Shown here: in pieces, positions 53,474 to 63,624 of the stretch
How positions within the stretch are numbered: position 1 is the stretch's first letter
Layout: each line of letters starts with the position of its first letter
Assembly (NCBI GenBank): GCA_963722575.1
Contig: CAVRNR010000020.1
Span: 340,903 to 404,902, forward strand
Direction: 5' to 3'
Origin: Fen-178 sp963722575
GTDB lineage: Bacteria > Acidobacteriota > Terriglobia > Bryobacterales > Bryobacteraceae
Length of the DNA stretch: 64,000 nucleotides
Program-made: the position numbers and the translations under genes
The notes under the pieces: generated by a model
Told to the model about the DNA's origin: nothing
What the model saw: only the letters and a program-made list of their open reading frames with translations
Database searches by the model: none

Positions 53474-54979
53474 ATGACACCGGAATTGAACAAGACCGAG
53501 GGACTACCCGACGGCGCCGAGCCGGCCGCAACTCAGCGTATCGGCACCGGCGCGGAAGAACAACCCGGAGCGGCCGAACCTGAAGGGACGAGAACCGGTT
53601 TTAGCTCGCTTCGAGAGGCATATGTGCGTGCCCGGGATGGGCGCAAGAGGGGCCAGCCGGAAAAGCAGAGCAGAACCGCCAAGAGCGTAGACCGCAGCAA
53701 GGGTCTATTGGTTCTTGCCGCCGCTGTCATCATCATGATTTTCGTATTTCTGGGCCTGTTCTCAAGTTCGAGCGGTACCAAGGACCGTGTCGCGAACCAC
53801 ACGAAACCGAATCTCGGCAGGCCGGAGATCACGGCGACCGGCGCGGCCGAGAACCGCGGGTCTGTGACGCCGTTGCTGAATGCGGACACGAGCGGGCAGG
53901 AGGGGAACAACGATCAACTCAGCGCCGACGACGTAAAGGCAACTGGGCGATTGCACCTGCGCCCCCAGCTGAAACCTGGAGATACGCTTGCCAGTATCCC
54001 GCGCATGGATCCGGCTCTGGAGGCGTACCGTCAGGCGCAGGCGGGCTACCCTGCTCCGCAGCCTCCGCCGGTGACAGCAAGCGCTCCGGCTCCGGCGCCA
54101 CCGACGCCGGCCCATAACGAAGCGGACGCCCTCAAGAAATCCTCGCTGGTATTCGTCAGCAACAATTCCGGCGCCACCGCGAGCGTGGTTCGGCCAGTGT
54201 CCATGACGGCCGAGCCAGCGCTTCTGGAAAGAAGAGCAACCGCGCTGCTCCCGAATGGGAGCCGCCTCGTGGCACGGCTGCAATCCGCCGTCAGCACGGC
54301 GGTCAAGGCGCCCGTGGTTGCAGCGATCGAATACAACTATGAGAAGGATGGCGAGATCGTCATCCCGGCGGGGGCGAAAGCCTTTGGGGAACTCCAGCAG
54401 GCGAACAGGAACGGCAACGTTGGGATTCACTTCCATACGCTGCAGATGCCGGACGGAACTACCGAGAAAATCGACGCAGGATCGATGAGCCTCACCTACG
54501 GCCCGCTCAAGGGTTCTGTCTCCGGCGGCAACACGGTGAAGCGAATCCTGGTACGCTCCATGACCGGGGTTGGGACGATGGCGGCCTTCCTGGTCGGCGG
54601 GCCGGGTGGGTTTGGAGGGGCCAGCGGCCAGCTCGACAACAGCATCTTGTTGCGCGAGCGCATCGCGTCGAATGCCGGGCTCGCCGGGGAGCAGGAGATG
54701 CAGAGCCTTGCCTCCAACGAGAACATCGTGGTTTCAGTGCCCGGCAACACGAGGTTCTTCATTGTATTGCTGGAGGGGAGCGGGGAGAAGCCGCCCGCCA
54801 GGACAGCCCCGACAGGCGCCCGCGACATAGGGCAGTTCGCCGTGAATGGGGCCTCACCGCTACCATCCGCGCAGGAACTCCGAGAACTGATTGAGTTGAA
54901 GACGGAGCTCAATCGGATGTATCGAGATGTGGCGGCCACGCGGACGGCCGGATCCACTGGACCACCTCAACAACAGTAG
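53474..54979 (+). CDS. VirB10/TrbI-like protein
   Basis: A 501-residue protein with the VirB10 layout: cytoplasmic N-terminus (about 1-76), one transmembrane helix (LLVLAAAVIIMIFVFLGLF), a Pro-rich periplasmic linker (PQPPPVTASAPAPAPPTPA) and a C-terminal beta-barrel domain with LLPNGSRLVARLQSAVSTAV, GEIVIPAGAKAFGELQQANR and KRILVRSMTGVGTMAAFLVG. VirB10 spans the envelope and links inner-membrane energy to the outer-membrane pore. It starts one base after the virB9-like stop. Confidence 0.85.
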   Translation: MTPELNKTEGLPDGAEPAATQRIGTGAEEQPGAAEPEGTRTGFSSLREAYVRARDGRKRGQPEKQSRTAKSVDRSKGLLVLAAAVIIMIFVFLGLFSSSSGTKDRVANHTKPNLGRPEITATGAAENRGSVTPLLNADTSGQEGNNDQLSADDVKATGRLHLRPQLKPGDTLASIPRMDPALEAYRQAQAGYPAPQPPPVTASAPAPAPPTPAHNEADALKKSSLVFVSNNSGATASVVRPVSMTAEPALLERRATALLPNGSRLVARLQSAVSTAVKAPVVAAIEYNYEKDGEIVIPAGAKAFGELQQANRNGNVGIHFHTLQMPDGTTEKIDAGSMSLTYGPLKGSVSGGNTVKRILVRSMTGVGTMAAFLVGGPGGFGGASGQLDNSILLRERIASNAGLAGEQEMQSLASNENIVVSVPGNTRFFIVLLEGSGEKPPARTAPTGARDIGQFAVNGASPLPSAQELRELIELKTELNRMYRDVAATRTAGSTGPPQQQ

Positions 54980-55070
54980 ACCTCCCAATTTGAAAACCGT
55001 GCCCCACAACACCGGCCCTCCTCCCAACTCGCGCCCAATCTGCGGTAAATTGGGCGCAGGGGAGGGGCCC

Positions 55071-57071
55071 GTGCACCCGGGACACGATTCTCGGATTGCC
55101 GACTCGTTCGCATCACGCCTGGAGCCTATCGTCAGGCGCCTTTCGCGCGAACATGTCACCATCGGAATCATCCTGCTCGTCCTGGGAGTTTTCGCGCTCC
55201 AGATCAGCCCGTGGCTAGCCTGGTTTACGATTGGGAGCGGTCTTCTCCTGCTGACCTGGCACGCCCGAATGCGGGGGACTTACCGCGGGTTGCTCTACTT
55301 CATCGCCTTGCTCCCCGTTCTCCATTGGTTCAACTCGATTAACGAGTTTCTGTTCCACGAGGACGCGGTGACCGGAACGATGCTTTCCCGCGACAGCGCG
55401 TCTCCGCTCGAACTGGTGTATGGGCTGGTTTTTGCGCTGGTTGCTGTTGGCGGCCTGATCTTCGTAATTCGCCACCGGCCGCACGGCCATGGCGTACAAG
55501 CCACCGCAGGGCGATCAGGCAGCCGGGATAACGCTCAACCCCGATGGTCCAACATCCCAGCGCGGACGTTTGCGGACGTGGGCGGACTGGACGACCAAAA
55601 GCGGCGCATCAGCGCGGTCGTGCAAAACCGGCTTTATCCCGAGAGATTCAAACAGCATGGCGTGATTCAAAACGGCATTCTCTTGTATGGGCCTCGTGGC
55701 ACGGGCAAGACCTTCCTGGCCGAGGCGACGGCGGGCGAGTTCAAGATCAACTACTGGTACGCGAAACCGACCAGTCTAGTTGAACGCTGGATCGGCGGCA
55801 GCGAGGCGAACATCCGGGGAACATTTGCTCGGGCCTACGCACACAGGAAGGTGTTGTTTTTCCTGGACGAGATCGATTCGATAGGCACCCAGCGCCAACA
55901 GTTGGGCCGAAGTGATGACGTTGGAGGCGGCGCCAGGCTGTACAACTCCGTGGTTACAGAACTGATGCAATGCATCGATCAATATCGGGGGGCGGCCGGG
56001 TTCGTCCTGATGGCCGCCACGAACTTCTACGAGGGCCTGGATGAAGCATTGGTGCGGGATATGCGCTTCGATGAGAAGATTCGCGTGGACCTGCCCGACG
56101 AGGCGTCGCGGGCACAGATTCTGGCCGCGCAGTTGTCGCGACGGCTTTGGGCGCCGTTCGCGCTCGATCCCTTTGCCAACCGCACGCCCGGATGGAGCGC
56201 TGCGAAACTCACGGGCTTAGTGAACAAGGCAGCGTCGATTGCCGCACGTGAGAATCGCCCGATTACAGAGCGCGACCTGCAACGAGCATTTGACGAGAGC
56301 GGCGGCCAGGACCGGCCGCTACTGAAGGCTGTCGATTGGGGTGATCTCGTACTCCCTGCCGGGGTCGAACGGGACCTGCGAAATCTGGTCCGGCTGATGG
56401 ATGCTCGTGAGGCCGAAAAGCTCAAGGTCCCGGTCCCCACGGGTTTGCTCCTGGTTGGCCCAGCCGGCACCGGGAAAACGTCGGTGGCACACCTGATTGC
56501 GACCCAGACGCGCCGCAGCTTCTACTCGATCGCTCCTGCCGATGTTCCCACTGCTGAAAGGCTTGCGCAGGTATTCGCCCGGGCCCGCGAGCACAGCCCC
56601 TCCATCCTGTTTATCGATGAGCTGGATGGCCTTCTGCCGCGCGGCGACAACGGGTACTACATGGGCCAGCACCAGATCCAACTCGTCGAGCAGGCCCTGA
56701 TGTTGATGAGCCAGCTCGATCCCGGCAATCAGGTCTTTCTCATCGGCACCACGAACCACATCGACAATATCGACCCGCGGGTGCTCCGAGGCGGACGCTT
56801 CGCCGAGAAAATCGAGGTCGGCGCCCCGGACGATCAAGGCTATTTGCGACTGATTGAGAAGTACCTGGGGCCGATTCCATTGGCTGCCGGCCTTGCCACG
56901 CACGATATTGTCGGCCGGTTAAGGGGCATTTCGCCGGCGGATCTGCAGGCCCTGGTGAGCACAGCCAAGCGGATGGCGATGAATCGCATGAAGGACGGCG
57001 AGGAAACCTTGCCGCCGCTCATCTGGGATGACTTTGAACAGGCTCTCAAGCGGAACCAGATCTGTCTTTGA
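55071..57071 (+). CDS. Membrane-anchored tandem AAA+ ATPase (Cdc48/FtsH-like)
   Basis: A GTG at 55071 after GGGGAGGGG is the best start, giving 666 residues. Three or so transmembrane helices in the first 140 residues are followed by two classical AAA modules. The first has Walker A GPRGTGKT (residue 207 on), Walker B KVLFFLDEIDSIG and FDEKIRVDLPDE. The second has Walker A GPAGTGKT (residue 463 on), Walker B SILFIDELDGLLP and RGGRFAEKIEVGAPD. No protease domain (HExxH) is present, so it is not FtsH. Two rings on a membrane anchor suggest a protein unfoldase or extractor. It follows the virB10-like gene by 91 bp on the same strand. Confidence 0.85.
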   Translation: MHPGHDSRIADSFASRLEPIVRRLSREHVTIGIILLVLGVFALQISPWLAWFTIGSGLLLLTWHARMRGTYRGLLYFIALLPVLHWFNSINEFLFHEDAVTGTMLSRDSASPLELVYGLVFALVAVGGLIFVIRHRPHGHGVQATAGRSGSRDNAQPRWSNIPARTFADVGGLDDQKRRISAVVQNRLYPERFKQHGVIQNGILLYGPRGTGKTFLAEATAGEFKINYWYAKPTSLVERWIGGSEANIRGTFARAYAHRKVLFFLDEIDSIGTQRQQLGRSDDVGGGARLYNSVVTELMQCIDQYRGAAGFVLMAATNFYEGLDEALVRDMRFDEKIRVDLPDEASRAQILAAQLSRRLWAPFALDPFANRTPGWSAAKLTGLVNKAASIAARENRPITERDLQRAFDESGGQDRPLLKAVDWGDLVLPAGVERDLRNLVRLMDAREAEKLKVPVPTGLLLVGPAGTGKTSVAHLIATQTRRSFYSIAPADVPTAERLAQVFARAREHSPSILFIDELDGLLPRGDNGYYMGQHQIQLVEQALMLMSQLDPGNQVFLIGTTNHIDNIDPRVLRGGRFAEKIEVGAPDDQGYLRLIEKYLGPIPLAAGLATHDIVGRLRGISPADLQALVSTAKRMAMNRMKDGEETLPPLIWDDFEQALKRNQICL

Positions 57072-57616
57072 AGCGGTGAAGGCTGGAATTCGCCAGCTCG
57101 CTTTCCAATAGCCTAGGGCGTTATCGGCACCGATCCGGAGCAACCCGCTTATCTGCTTGATTCTGCGTCGGTTCCACCTCTGAGCCAACAGCGTTGGCTC
57201 CCAGCGGCGAAGGCTACAGTGACGCCAGACTCTCGGATCGGCAAGATCGACTGACCCCGACCGATCCAATCATTCTGAATTTGCGGGTTGGATCGTCCGC
57301 CCCCCTTCCACTATCGTGCTCTTGGGCACCAACTGAATTGGGCCAAAGGCAATTTCCGCGAAGGAGAGATGCTCGAAGCGGCAGCCCGGGCAATTCCCGG
57401 TCGGGATAGTGTCACGTGGCCCATGGTGAAGTTTTGTACAATTGTGCCTGTTGCTTGGGCAGCGATTCAAATGCAAATGTAACCGCAATTTTACAGCGCG
57501 GGCGCCTTTCTTTCTGGCTCGCTGTTTCGCATCCCGGAACACCAGTGCGCATATCAAGCGAAACGGCTTTAGGGTAAACGTATATGTTGATCCAAGTAGA
57601 TAGGGGCTAAACGGAC
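57072..57616. other. Intergenic stretch after the AAA+ gene
   Basis: No gene is recognised in these 545 bp. A perfect hairpin GAGCCAAC-AGC-GTTGGCTC lies at 57182-57200 and may end the upstream transcript, though without a U-tract. The last 130 bp are less G+C-rich and may hold the promoter of the hydrolase gene. Confidence 0.45.
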
Positions 57617-58768
57617 ATGGTCACGCGGCGTATTGTAGTCCGTCGATTGGCAGGGACGTTGTTGGCGCTTGGCGCTGCGGTCCTGGTGTGGCGTTCACGG
57701 GTAATTCAAGTCGCCAGTTTTGCGGTGGCTGCTGGGCTGCGGGGTCAGTATCGAGGGCGGGTAGCGACGGGCCCTGCAAGCAAGTACAGCGAATGGGCGA
57801 CCTTGCCACCTCCGCCGGTCCGCGCAGCGCCATTGAACCCGCTCGCCCTAGTAACGTATCACCCGGAGTACCATGCATTCGAAGCGCGACGGGCTGTCGC
57901 CGGTCTCATGGCAGTGGCACGACTTGGCGCCGGGTGGGTCCGCACGGATGTACGCTGGCGGGAAATTCTGCCAGACGGGATTCGGCCCGATTCGCGAGCA
58001 TTGGCGTGGTATCGGGCTTTCCTTAGCGGAGCCTCGGCATGCGGGCTTAGAAGCATGGTAGTCCTTTCAACTCCTCCGGAGGCAGTTCTTAGACAGGGGA
58101 CCTCAGCAAGACTGGAGTCCTGGAGCCGTTACGTCGAAGCCGTTGTTTCTGAGCTGGGCACCCAGTGCGGCGTCTACCAGTTGATGAACGAACCCAACAA
58201 CCCCATCTACAGATTCTTTTCTCTGGAAGATGCGGCAATCGCCCTCGTTCGGGGCGCATCGGTCATCCGTTCCATCTGCCCAGGGGCGAGGGTGGCCGTG
58301 AACGTCAACATGGAAGTCTGGCGTTGGCGCAAGTATCTTGCAGATCTCCTCCGGCTTTCTGGACGTTCCATCGACATTATCGGACTGGATCACTATCCCG
58401 GGACCTGGACGATCGGTTGGCAGGATCGATGGGCGGAGGTGATCCAGCTTGCGGACCTGATCGCGTCCGCAGCGCCCGGCTCACTGTGGTTTGGTCGCCA
58501 CCTTATGATCATGGAGACCGGTTTCTCGACTAACACGTGTGGGCGCGGTCATGTCCGCCAATCGGAGTATTTCGAACGCGTCATGCCCGTTGTAAAGAAT
58601 CTGAAGAGCAGGTCAACGGGAGATGATGCGGTGCTCGGCGTTTACGAGCTATGCGACGGGGACAGCTCCGCATGGCTCGATCCGGAGGCCCACTTTGGTC
58701 TATTGACTTGCGAAATGCTGCCTAAGGCGGCATTTATGACAGTGCAAGAAGGTGTTGCCTCCCTTTGA
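57617..58768 (+). CDS. Clan GH-A-like glycoside hydrolase with N-terminal membrane anchor
   Basis: A 383-residue protein with a hydrophobic N-terminal anchor (RRLAGTLLALGAAVLVWRSR) and a TIM-barrel catalytic part. The acid/base pair of clan GH-A is recognisable: E192 in YQLMNEPNNPIYRF and the nucleophile E300 in HLMIMETGFSTNT; DIIGLDHYPGTW fits strand 6. The substrate is not evident; polysaccharide or glycan is likely. It lies in the tRNA-Asp island after the VirB-like run and 36 bp before the interrupted membrane protein gene. Confidence 0.72.
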   Translation: MVTRRIVVRRLAGTLLALGAAVLVWRSRVIQVASFAVAAGLRGQYRGRVATGPASKYSEWATLPPPPVRAAPLNPLALVTYHPEYHAFEARRAVAGLMAVARLGAGWVRTDVRWREILPDGIRPDSRALAWYRAFLSGASACGLRSMVVLSTPPEAVLRQGTSARLESWSRYVEAVVSELGTQCGVYQLMNEPNNPIYRFFSLEDAAIALVRGASVIRSICPGARVAVNVNMEVWRWRKYLADLLRLSGRSIDIIGLDHYPGTWTIGWQDRWAEVIQLADLIASAAPGSLWFGRHLMIMETGFSTNTCGRGHVRQSEYFERVMPVVKNLKSRSTGDDAVLGVYELCDGDSSAWLDPEAHFGLLTCEMLPKAAFMTVQEGVASL

Positions 58769-60124
58769 GGCAAAGCCATCTCACGAACCTTAGGAGGTAC
58801 CGCGATGTCGTCAGATGAGACATCCTATTTCCTCAACATTGCAGTAATCGGGGGCACGCTGCTAGCGTTGTCCTTTGTCACGCTCCAATTCTTTCTTGGT
58901 GAGTTGCTCAAACGGTTTGAAGCGACCGCTCTCCCGGTGTTCCGTAGTCGTGACTCTGACGAAGTCACCGAGCCCTGTGACAGCCTGACTCCACCGGATT
59001 CCCTAAAGGACGTAAGATTGTTCGACGGCGACCCCCTCGTCATTTTTATGGCCTTTTCGGTTGCTGTCACGTGGATTCAGTTCTTGGTCCCGCTCACGCT
59101 AGGCTTGACCGCAGCGTGGTTGGGAACCCATCTTATGATTTTGGCAGTGGAACTGGCATGTCTTCTCGTCGCCTTTGGCTTTTCTTTCGTCACACGAAAC
59201 AAAGCGATCAAAAGGCTGAGGCCCTATCTGACCAGGGACGAACTGTTGTGGCCAGTGTTGGGAGGTATCCTATTGGCCCTTTACATCGTGGCGGCAGGGG
59301 TAGCGCTAATCTCGGCACTGCCTGCGCCTATGTCTACTGCGCCGTATTTGGCGATCTGGAACCGCTGGGGCATATCAAATGACTATGCCTCGCTGTTTGT
59401 TCTGAAGGTCGTGTGCATAGTGTCGTTGCTTGTCGGGACTTACACAACGAACAAGGATATGTTCATCTTCTTCAAGAGCGTCGCGTCTGAGCGTATGCGC
59501 CAGCGTTGGTTGGAGTCCTTTCTCCAGGAACGGTACTTAGAGTTGAAGAGGAGAGTCGAGGTCGCCAGTTCTAAGGCCGGTGTAAATGCCCGACTTGCGG
59601 ACCTAGAACAGGAATGGAACAAGGGCTGTCCGGAGACAATATCGACGCACGATGCGTTGAATGAGGCAGGGCCTGCATCCGTTATCAAGGTGTGGCAGAA
59701 TCTCATAAATGGACGCAGCGGCACGCCGAGTTGGATGCTTGATGTGCCCCGCATTGCGAATTGGGAAGCTCGGGTTGAGAAATCGCTGAAGCGCGCGATG
59801 ACGCCACTGTCAACGCCGGTTGAAAATTCCCCATTTCGCCGGTCGAAAATTCCCCAGCCCCCGCCAGGTGGTGGTTGACTGTTTCGGCCGGTGGGTGCAG
59901 TATGGATTCCGGCCGGTGAAGCGGAGGCGGGCTCTGCTGGAGAGCAACCCGCCAAGGAATAGCCGACCCGAGACTCATCGCGGACGATGGGAGGGGCGCG
60001 GGGTCAAAACCGCGCCCATTATCGTGGCTCGGGGCCGACCAACGGGAGGCGGCACTCGCCTCCAAGCTGAGGATGGTTTTCATTCCCACATCGGACCGAT
60101 AGATCTCGTCATGCCTCAGAAAAC

Positions 60125-60967
60125 TCATAACGAAGCCCCCCGCTTTCCACGATGGTTCGGGGCGCCAGCGGCAGGAGGCGCCAGAGTGGCCGCCCCGACT
60201 TGCTGATCCTCGGGCTTGGCCAGTAGCCCCGCTCGACGGCGATCCTTCAGACGGTAGCTCTCTCCGCGGATGTTGATCGTCGTGGAGTGATGCAGCAGCC
60301 GGTCCAGAATCGCCGTGGCGATGATCGGGTCGCCGAAGATTCCGCCCCAATCGCCATAGCTCTTGTTCGAGGTCAGGATGATGCTGCCGCGCTCGTACCG
60401 GGCGCTCACCAACTGGAAAAAGATCGTCGCCCCTAGCTCGTCCAGCGGCAGATACCCCATCTCATCGATGATCAGAACCTTCGGCGCCAGGTACACCTTC
60501 ATGCGCCGGTCCAACCGCCCTTCCCGGTACGCCCGGCCCAAATCATCCACCAGGTCGTGCGCTGTCATGAAATACGCCGCCTGACCGGCGCGGATCGCCG
60601 CCTCCGCCAGCGCCACCGCCAAGTGAGTCTTGCCCACGCCCGGCGGCCCCAGCAGGATCACGTTGCTGGCCTCGTGGACAAACCGTAGCGTCCGCAGTTC
60701 GCGGATCTGCCGCTCGTCAATCGACGGCTGAAAGCTGAAGTCAAACTGGTCGAAGGTCTTCTGGTACGGCAGATGCGCCAGTTGCAGCCGGGTCTTGAGA
60801 TACCGCTGTCGCCGGGCGTCGGATTCCGTGGTCAGCACCTCCAGCAGAAAATCGCCGTAGCTGGGCTCCTTCTTCGCCGCTTGTTCCAACAACCCTTCCA
60901 AACGCGCTTCGAGGGCCGTCAGCCCCAGACCGCTCAAGATCTCTTGCAGTTGCTCGATGGCGGTCAT
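60125..60967 (-). CDS. istB: IS21-family helper ATPase IstB
   Basis: A 280-residue DnaC-like AAA+ protein with Walker A GPPGVGKTHLAVAL, Walker B VLIIDEMGYLPLDELGA and the sensor segment ILTSNKSYGDWGGIFGD. IstB picks the target and stimulates the IstA transposase. Its start overlaps the istA stop by 4 bp. The C-terminal tail (about 30 residues, Ala/Pro-rich) is longer than the family core. Confidence 0.95.
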   Translation of the reverse strand: MTAIEQLQEILSGLGLTALEARLEGLLEQAAKKEPSYGDFLLEVLTTESDARRQRYLKTRLQLAHLPYQKTFDQFDFSFQPSIDERQIRELRTLRFVHEASNVILLGPPGVGKTHLAVALAEAAIRAGQAAYFMTAHDLVDDLGRAYREGRLDRRMKVYLAPKVLIIDEMGYLPLDELGATIFFQLVSARYERGSIILTSNKSYGDWGGIFGDPIIATAILDRLLHHSTTINIRGESYRLKDRRRAGLLAKPEDQQVGAATLAPPAAGAPNHRGKRGASL

Positions 60968-62193
60968 AGCGCGCCTCCCGCCGCCACGCTCTCATAGGCG
61001 GCCAGGGGCCTGACCTCCACTACCGGCGCGGTCTGCCGGATATGCACCAGCGTCTTGCGATCCTGCCGCGCCCCCAGCGGGATTCCTTCGTGATGCTCGG
61101 GGTCCCGCACGATCACGTGCTTCCGCGCGGCCGGCGCATGCGCCGCGATTCGCTCGGCGCCGTAATGCACCTCGACTCCGCCGTCGCCTTCGCGCACCCA
61201 GACCTCTTTGCCCGCGTAGATCCAGGGCACCGAGTACCGGCTCCCCTGCCAGGACACGAACGCGTCCCGCGCCACCTTGCGCAACTCCTCATCGGCGAAC
61301 GGATACGGCGCTCGTCCGTGCAGCGGTTGCAGGGCCATCTGGTCGCCATCCCAGCGCGCCATCACGATCTCGTGCGTGGTCCCATGCACACGCTGGTTGG
61401 CCACGTTCCAAACCCACTGCCGGAGCTGGTTGTTGAAGTCCTCCATGCTGTCGGGCTCTCGCCCCTGCAACCCGCATAGGAAGTTTCGCCGGACGTACTT
61501 CACTCCTGATTCCACCTTGCCCTTGGTCTGCGCGCGATACGGCCGGCACAGCCGCGGCGTGAAACCCCAGTAGCGCGAGAAGTCCAGAAACACAGGGTTC
61601 CAGACCACCTCGCCCCGCTCGTCGATCTCCTGCCAGACCGTCTTCATCCGGTCGTACAGAATCTCCTCCGGCACGCCGCCCAGTTGCCGGAACGCCTCTT
61701 CGTGCATCCGCAGCAACGTCCCCAACTTCTGGTTCAGCGCCGCCTCCGCCATCATCATCCGGCTGTAGCCCAGCGTGAAGGTGAAGCCCCACAACTGCCG
61801 CTCGATGCTGTCCAACTCCAAGCTCCCCAGGTGACCCCAATCCACTTGCGCCTGCCGCCCCGGCGGCGTCTCGAACCGCCGCACCGCCACGGCGCCCGCC
61901 GCCTCCCGCTGCGGCTGCAGCCAGTCCTTCAAAATCGTGTAGCCCCCTGTGTAGCTCCGCTGCCGCAACTCCCGCAGCAGGACCGCCGCGTTCCACACGC
62001 CAGCCTTCAATCGTTCTTCCAGATACGGCTTGAACCCGTCCAGTTTGCTCGCCGCCGCCGGCCGCGGTCCGTACCCCGGAATCTCATCCGGTATCAGCAG
62101 ATACTTGCGCACGGTCTTGCGATCGAAGCCCGTCACCGAACTGATCGCCTGGATGCTGAGTCCTTCTCGCTTCAGCTCTGCAAAATCGTTCAC
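60964..62193 (-). CDS. istA: IS21-family transposase IstA
   Basis: A GTG at 62193 preceded by GCGAGGG gives 409 residues and keeps the start inside the element; the longer ATG reading would begin outside the IS. The N-terminal HTH (LSIQAISSVTGFDRKTVRKY) binds the ends. The DDE residues are Asp in GRQAQVDWGHLG, Asp in EEILYDRMKTVW and Glu in KGKVESGVKYVRRNF. It appears intact, so the element may be active. Confidence 0.94.
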   Translation of the reverse strand: MNDFAELKREGLSIQAISSVTGFDRKTVRKYLLIPDEIPGYGPRPAAASKLDGFKPYLEERLKAGVWNAAVLLRELRQRSYTGGYTILKDWLQPQREAAGAVAVRRFETPPGRQAQVDWGHLGSLELDSIERQLWGFTFTLGYSRMMMAEAALNQKLGTLLRMHEEAFRQLGGVPEEILYDRMKTVWQEIDERGEVVWNPVFLDFSRYWGFTPRLCRPYRAQTKGKVESGVKYVRRNFLCGLQGREPDSMEDFNNQLRQWVWNVANQRVHGTTHEIVMARWDGDQMALQPLHGRAPYPFADEELRKVARDAFVSWQGSRYSVPWIYAGKEVWVREGDGGVEVHYGAERIAAHAPAARKHVIVRDPEHHEGIPLGARQDRKTLVHIRQTAPVVEVRPLAAYESVAAGGAL

Positions 62194-62974
62194 TTCCCTC
62201 GCCCTCAACAGGTTCGGCACCTCCTCTATTCCAGAGTCGATGCCGGCTAGACCCCCTGTCAGGGGTGGGGAAAATTCAACCGGCGATATGGGGATTATTG
62301 CACCGGCGGTGACACCACAGCGGAAGCTCTTACCAGAGAACAGCATAGCGGCCGGAGATGTACTCCTGTGCTACGAGGATGCTAAGAGGGTGATTGGAAA
62401 TCGGATAAAGAAGGTCACGGCCAGTGACTATACTCACGCGGCAATATGCATCGGGGGCGGAATCGCGGCTGAATCTGTGCGGTCTGGGCTTGCAACCGTG
62501 ACCATCCGCGAACTGGTGGAGCGGTACAATCATGTAGCTGTTTTCAGGCAGCCGCTTTGGACCGCCCCCAGACTTGAAGAACTGGCCTCTTTCGTACAAA
62601 CAGCGATAGGGACGAACGCCAAATACAATGTTCCGGGTATTTTGGCCTTTGTGCGTAACAGGGACGCCCATCAGGACTCGCTACATGAACAGCTTACCCG
62701 CTTTTTTGACGGTGATCTTGAACCGGTTTCTCCTGATCGGGATCGGTACTTCTGCTCTGAGTTCATAGCGGCCTGTTTGATCAAAGTCGGAATCATTGAC
62801 CAGAGTGCCGCCATTGTTTACCGACCCGAGACCATGTCGCCCGGCGACCTCGGAAGAGATCCGACGTTTGGTACGTTCGCCGGATACGTGAGCGCAAGGA
62901 AAGACTGTGTAATTCCGCCTGAGGATGAGTTTTACAACGCAACTACGTTCGACGAAATATATTCGAAAGATTGA

Positions 62975-63624
62975 TCTGAGTGGAGAGGGCGTGGTTTCGC
63001 GGTGAAGAGGCATTTCTCGGAATATAGCAGGCGCTGGCTGTCTTCAGCCCCGATTAAGGGGCAGGTGGCCGCGTACTCGCATATTCGTGGAAGTGTAGGC
63101 CGCCGGCCGGATTACTCCTCGCAAGTCGGCCCCCCCCCCTGGAACCCCATTTCCGCAGGATTCCTCACGTGATACGCCGGCCACGGCAGTTGCCAGCCAG
63201 GAAGCCCAACGACGAGGCCGCGTGGTCGCCAGACCGGACCTCTGGCTAGTCCAGCAAGTGGGATTCTAGGGAAGCCCGCGCCGCGTTTTTGGGCAGGTAG
63301 GCACACCGGACCCCTGAAGACTCGGGCCATTACGTCTCGACGTCGGAATCTAGGGTCCTCACATCCATCCAAATGAGCGGCCACCAGCAGGCATCTCTGC
63401 TCGTTTTTTGAGCTTTGCAGAACTTGCCCTAGCCCAACTTCCGCAGTTGAGGTGACTCCGCAACTTTTTTTGGCCTGTTTTAAGGCTGCCGAACCCAGCG
63501 GACAAGAGAGCCGTCTTTTGTTTCCATCACGCTGTTGCCGCGGCTGAGTTTCAGAGTTCCGAAAAGCCGATGTAGTGACGACCAACCCTCTTGAATCGGA
63601 GCCGTAGATCCGTAGTATGGAGCT
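62975..63624. other. Non-coding stretch before the IS1634-like gene
   Basis: No gene supported. It contains a run of ten C (63130-63139), a tract of seven T, and the words ACTTCCGCAGTTGAGG and GACTCCGCAACTT around 63450-63480, which may belong to the left end of the following transposable element. A long minus-strand open frame across this stretch is mostly the antisense of the transposase gene. Confidence 0.4.

Larger units (their letters stand above)
59808..62314 (-). mobile_element. IS21-family insertion sequence
   Basis: The 2507-bp element begins TGTCAACGCCGG and ends with the complement of TGTCACCGCCGG; the terminal regions of about 49 bp stay similar, with repeated GCCGGT.GAA words that are typical multiple transposase sites. 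It is flanked by a 4-bp target duplication CCAC (59804-59807 and 62315-62318). It carries istA and istB. The clean target duplication suggests recent insertion. Confidence 0.93.
58805..62974 (+). pseudogene. Membrane protein with YiiX-like permuted papain domain, split by IS21
   Basis: The ATG has a strong AGGAGG. The 5' part (58805-59807) encodes about 334 residues with four or five transmembrane helices and a helical tail. The 3' part (62319-62974) encodes a YiiX/YebB-like NlpC/P60 domain of the permuted order: His in TASDYTHAAICIGGG first (62435), then Cys in DRYFCSEFIAACLIK (62753). Removing the IS21 element and one CCAC copy (2511 bp, divisible by three) restores one frame of 552 residues, with TP-Q-RKLL across the junction. 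So this was a single protein, perhaps a lipid- or peptide-cleaving effector at the membrane, now disrupted. As it stands the 5' part ends within the IS at 59878. Confidence 0.82.

Noticed and set aside
57288..57482. Small open frame in the gap after the AAA+ gene
   Set aside because: No ribosome site, no family motif and no sign of coding beyond a short open stretch.
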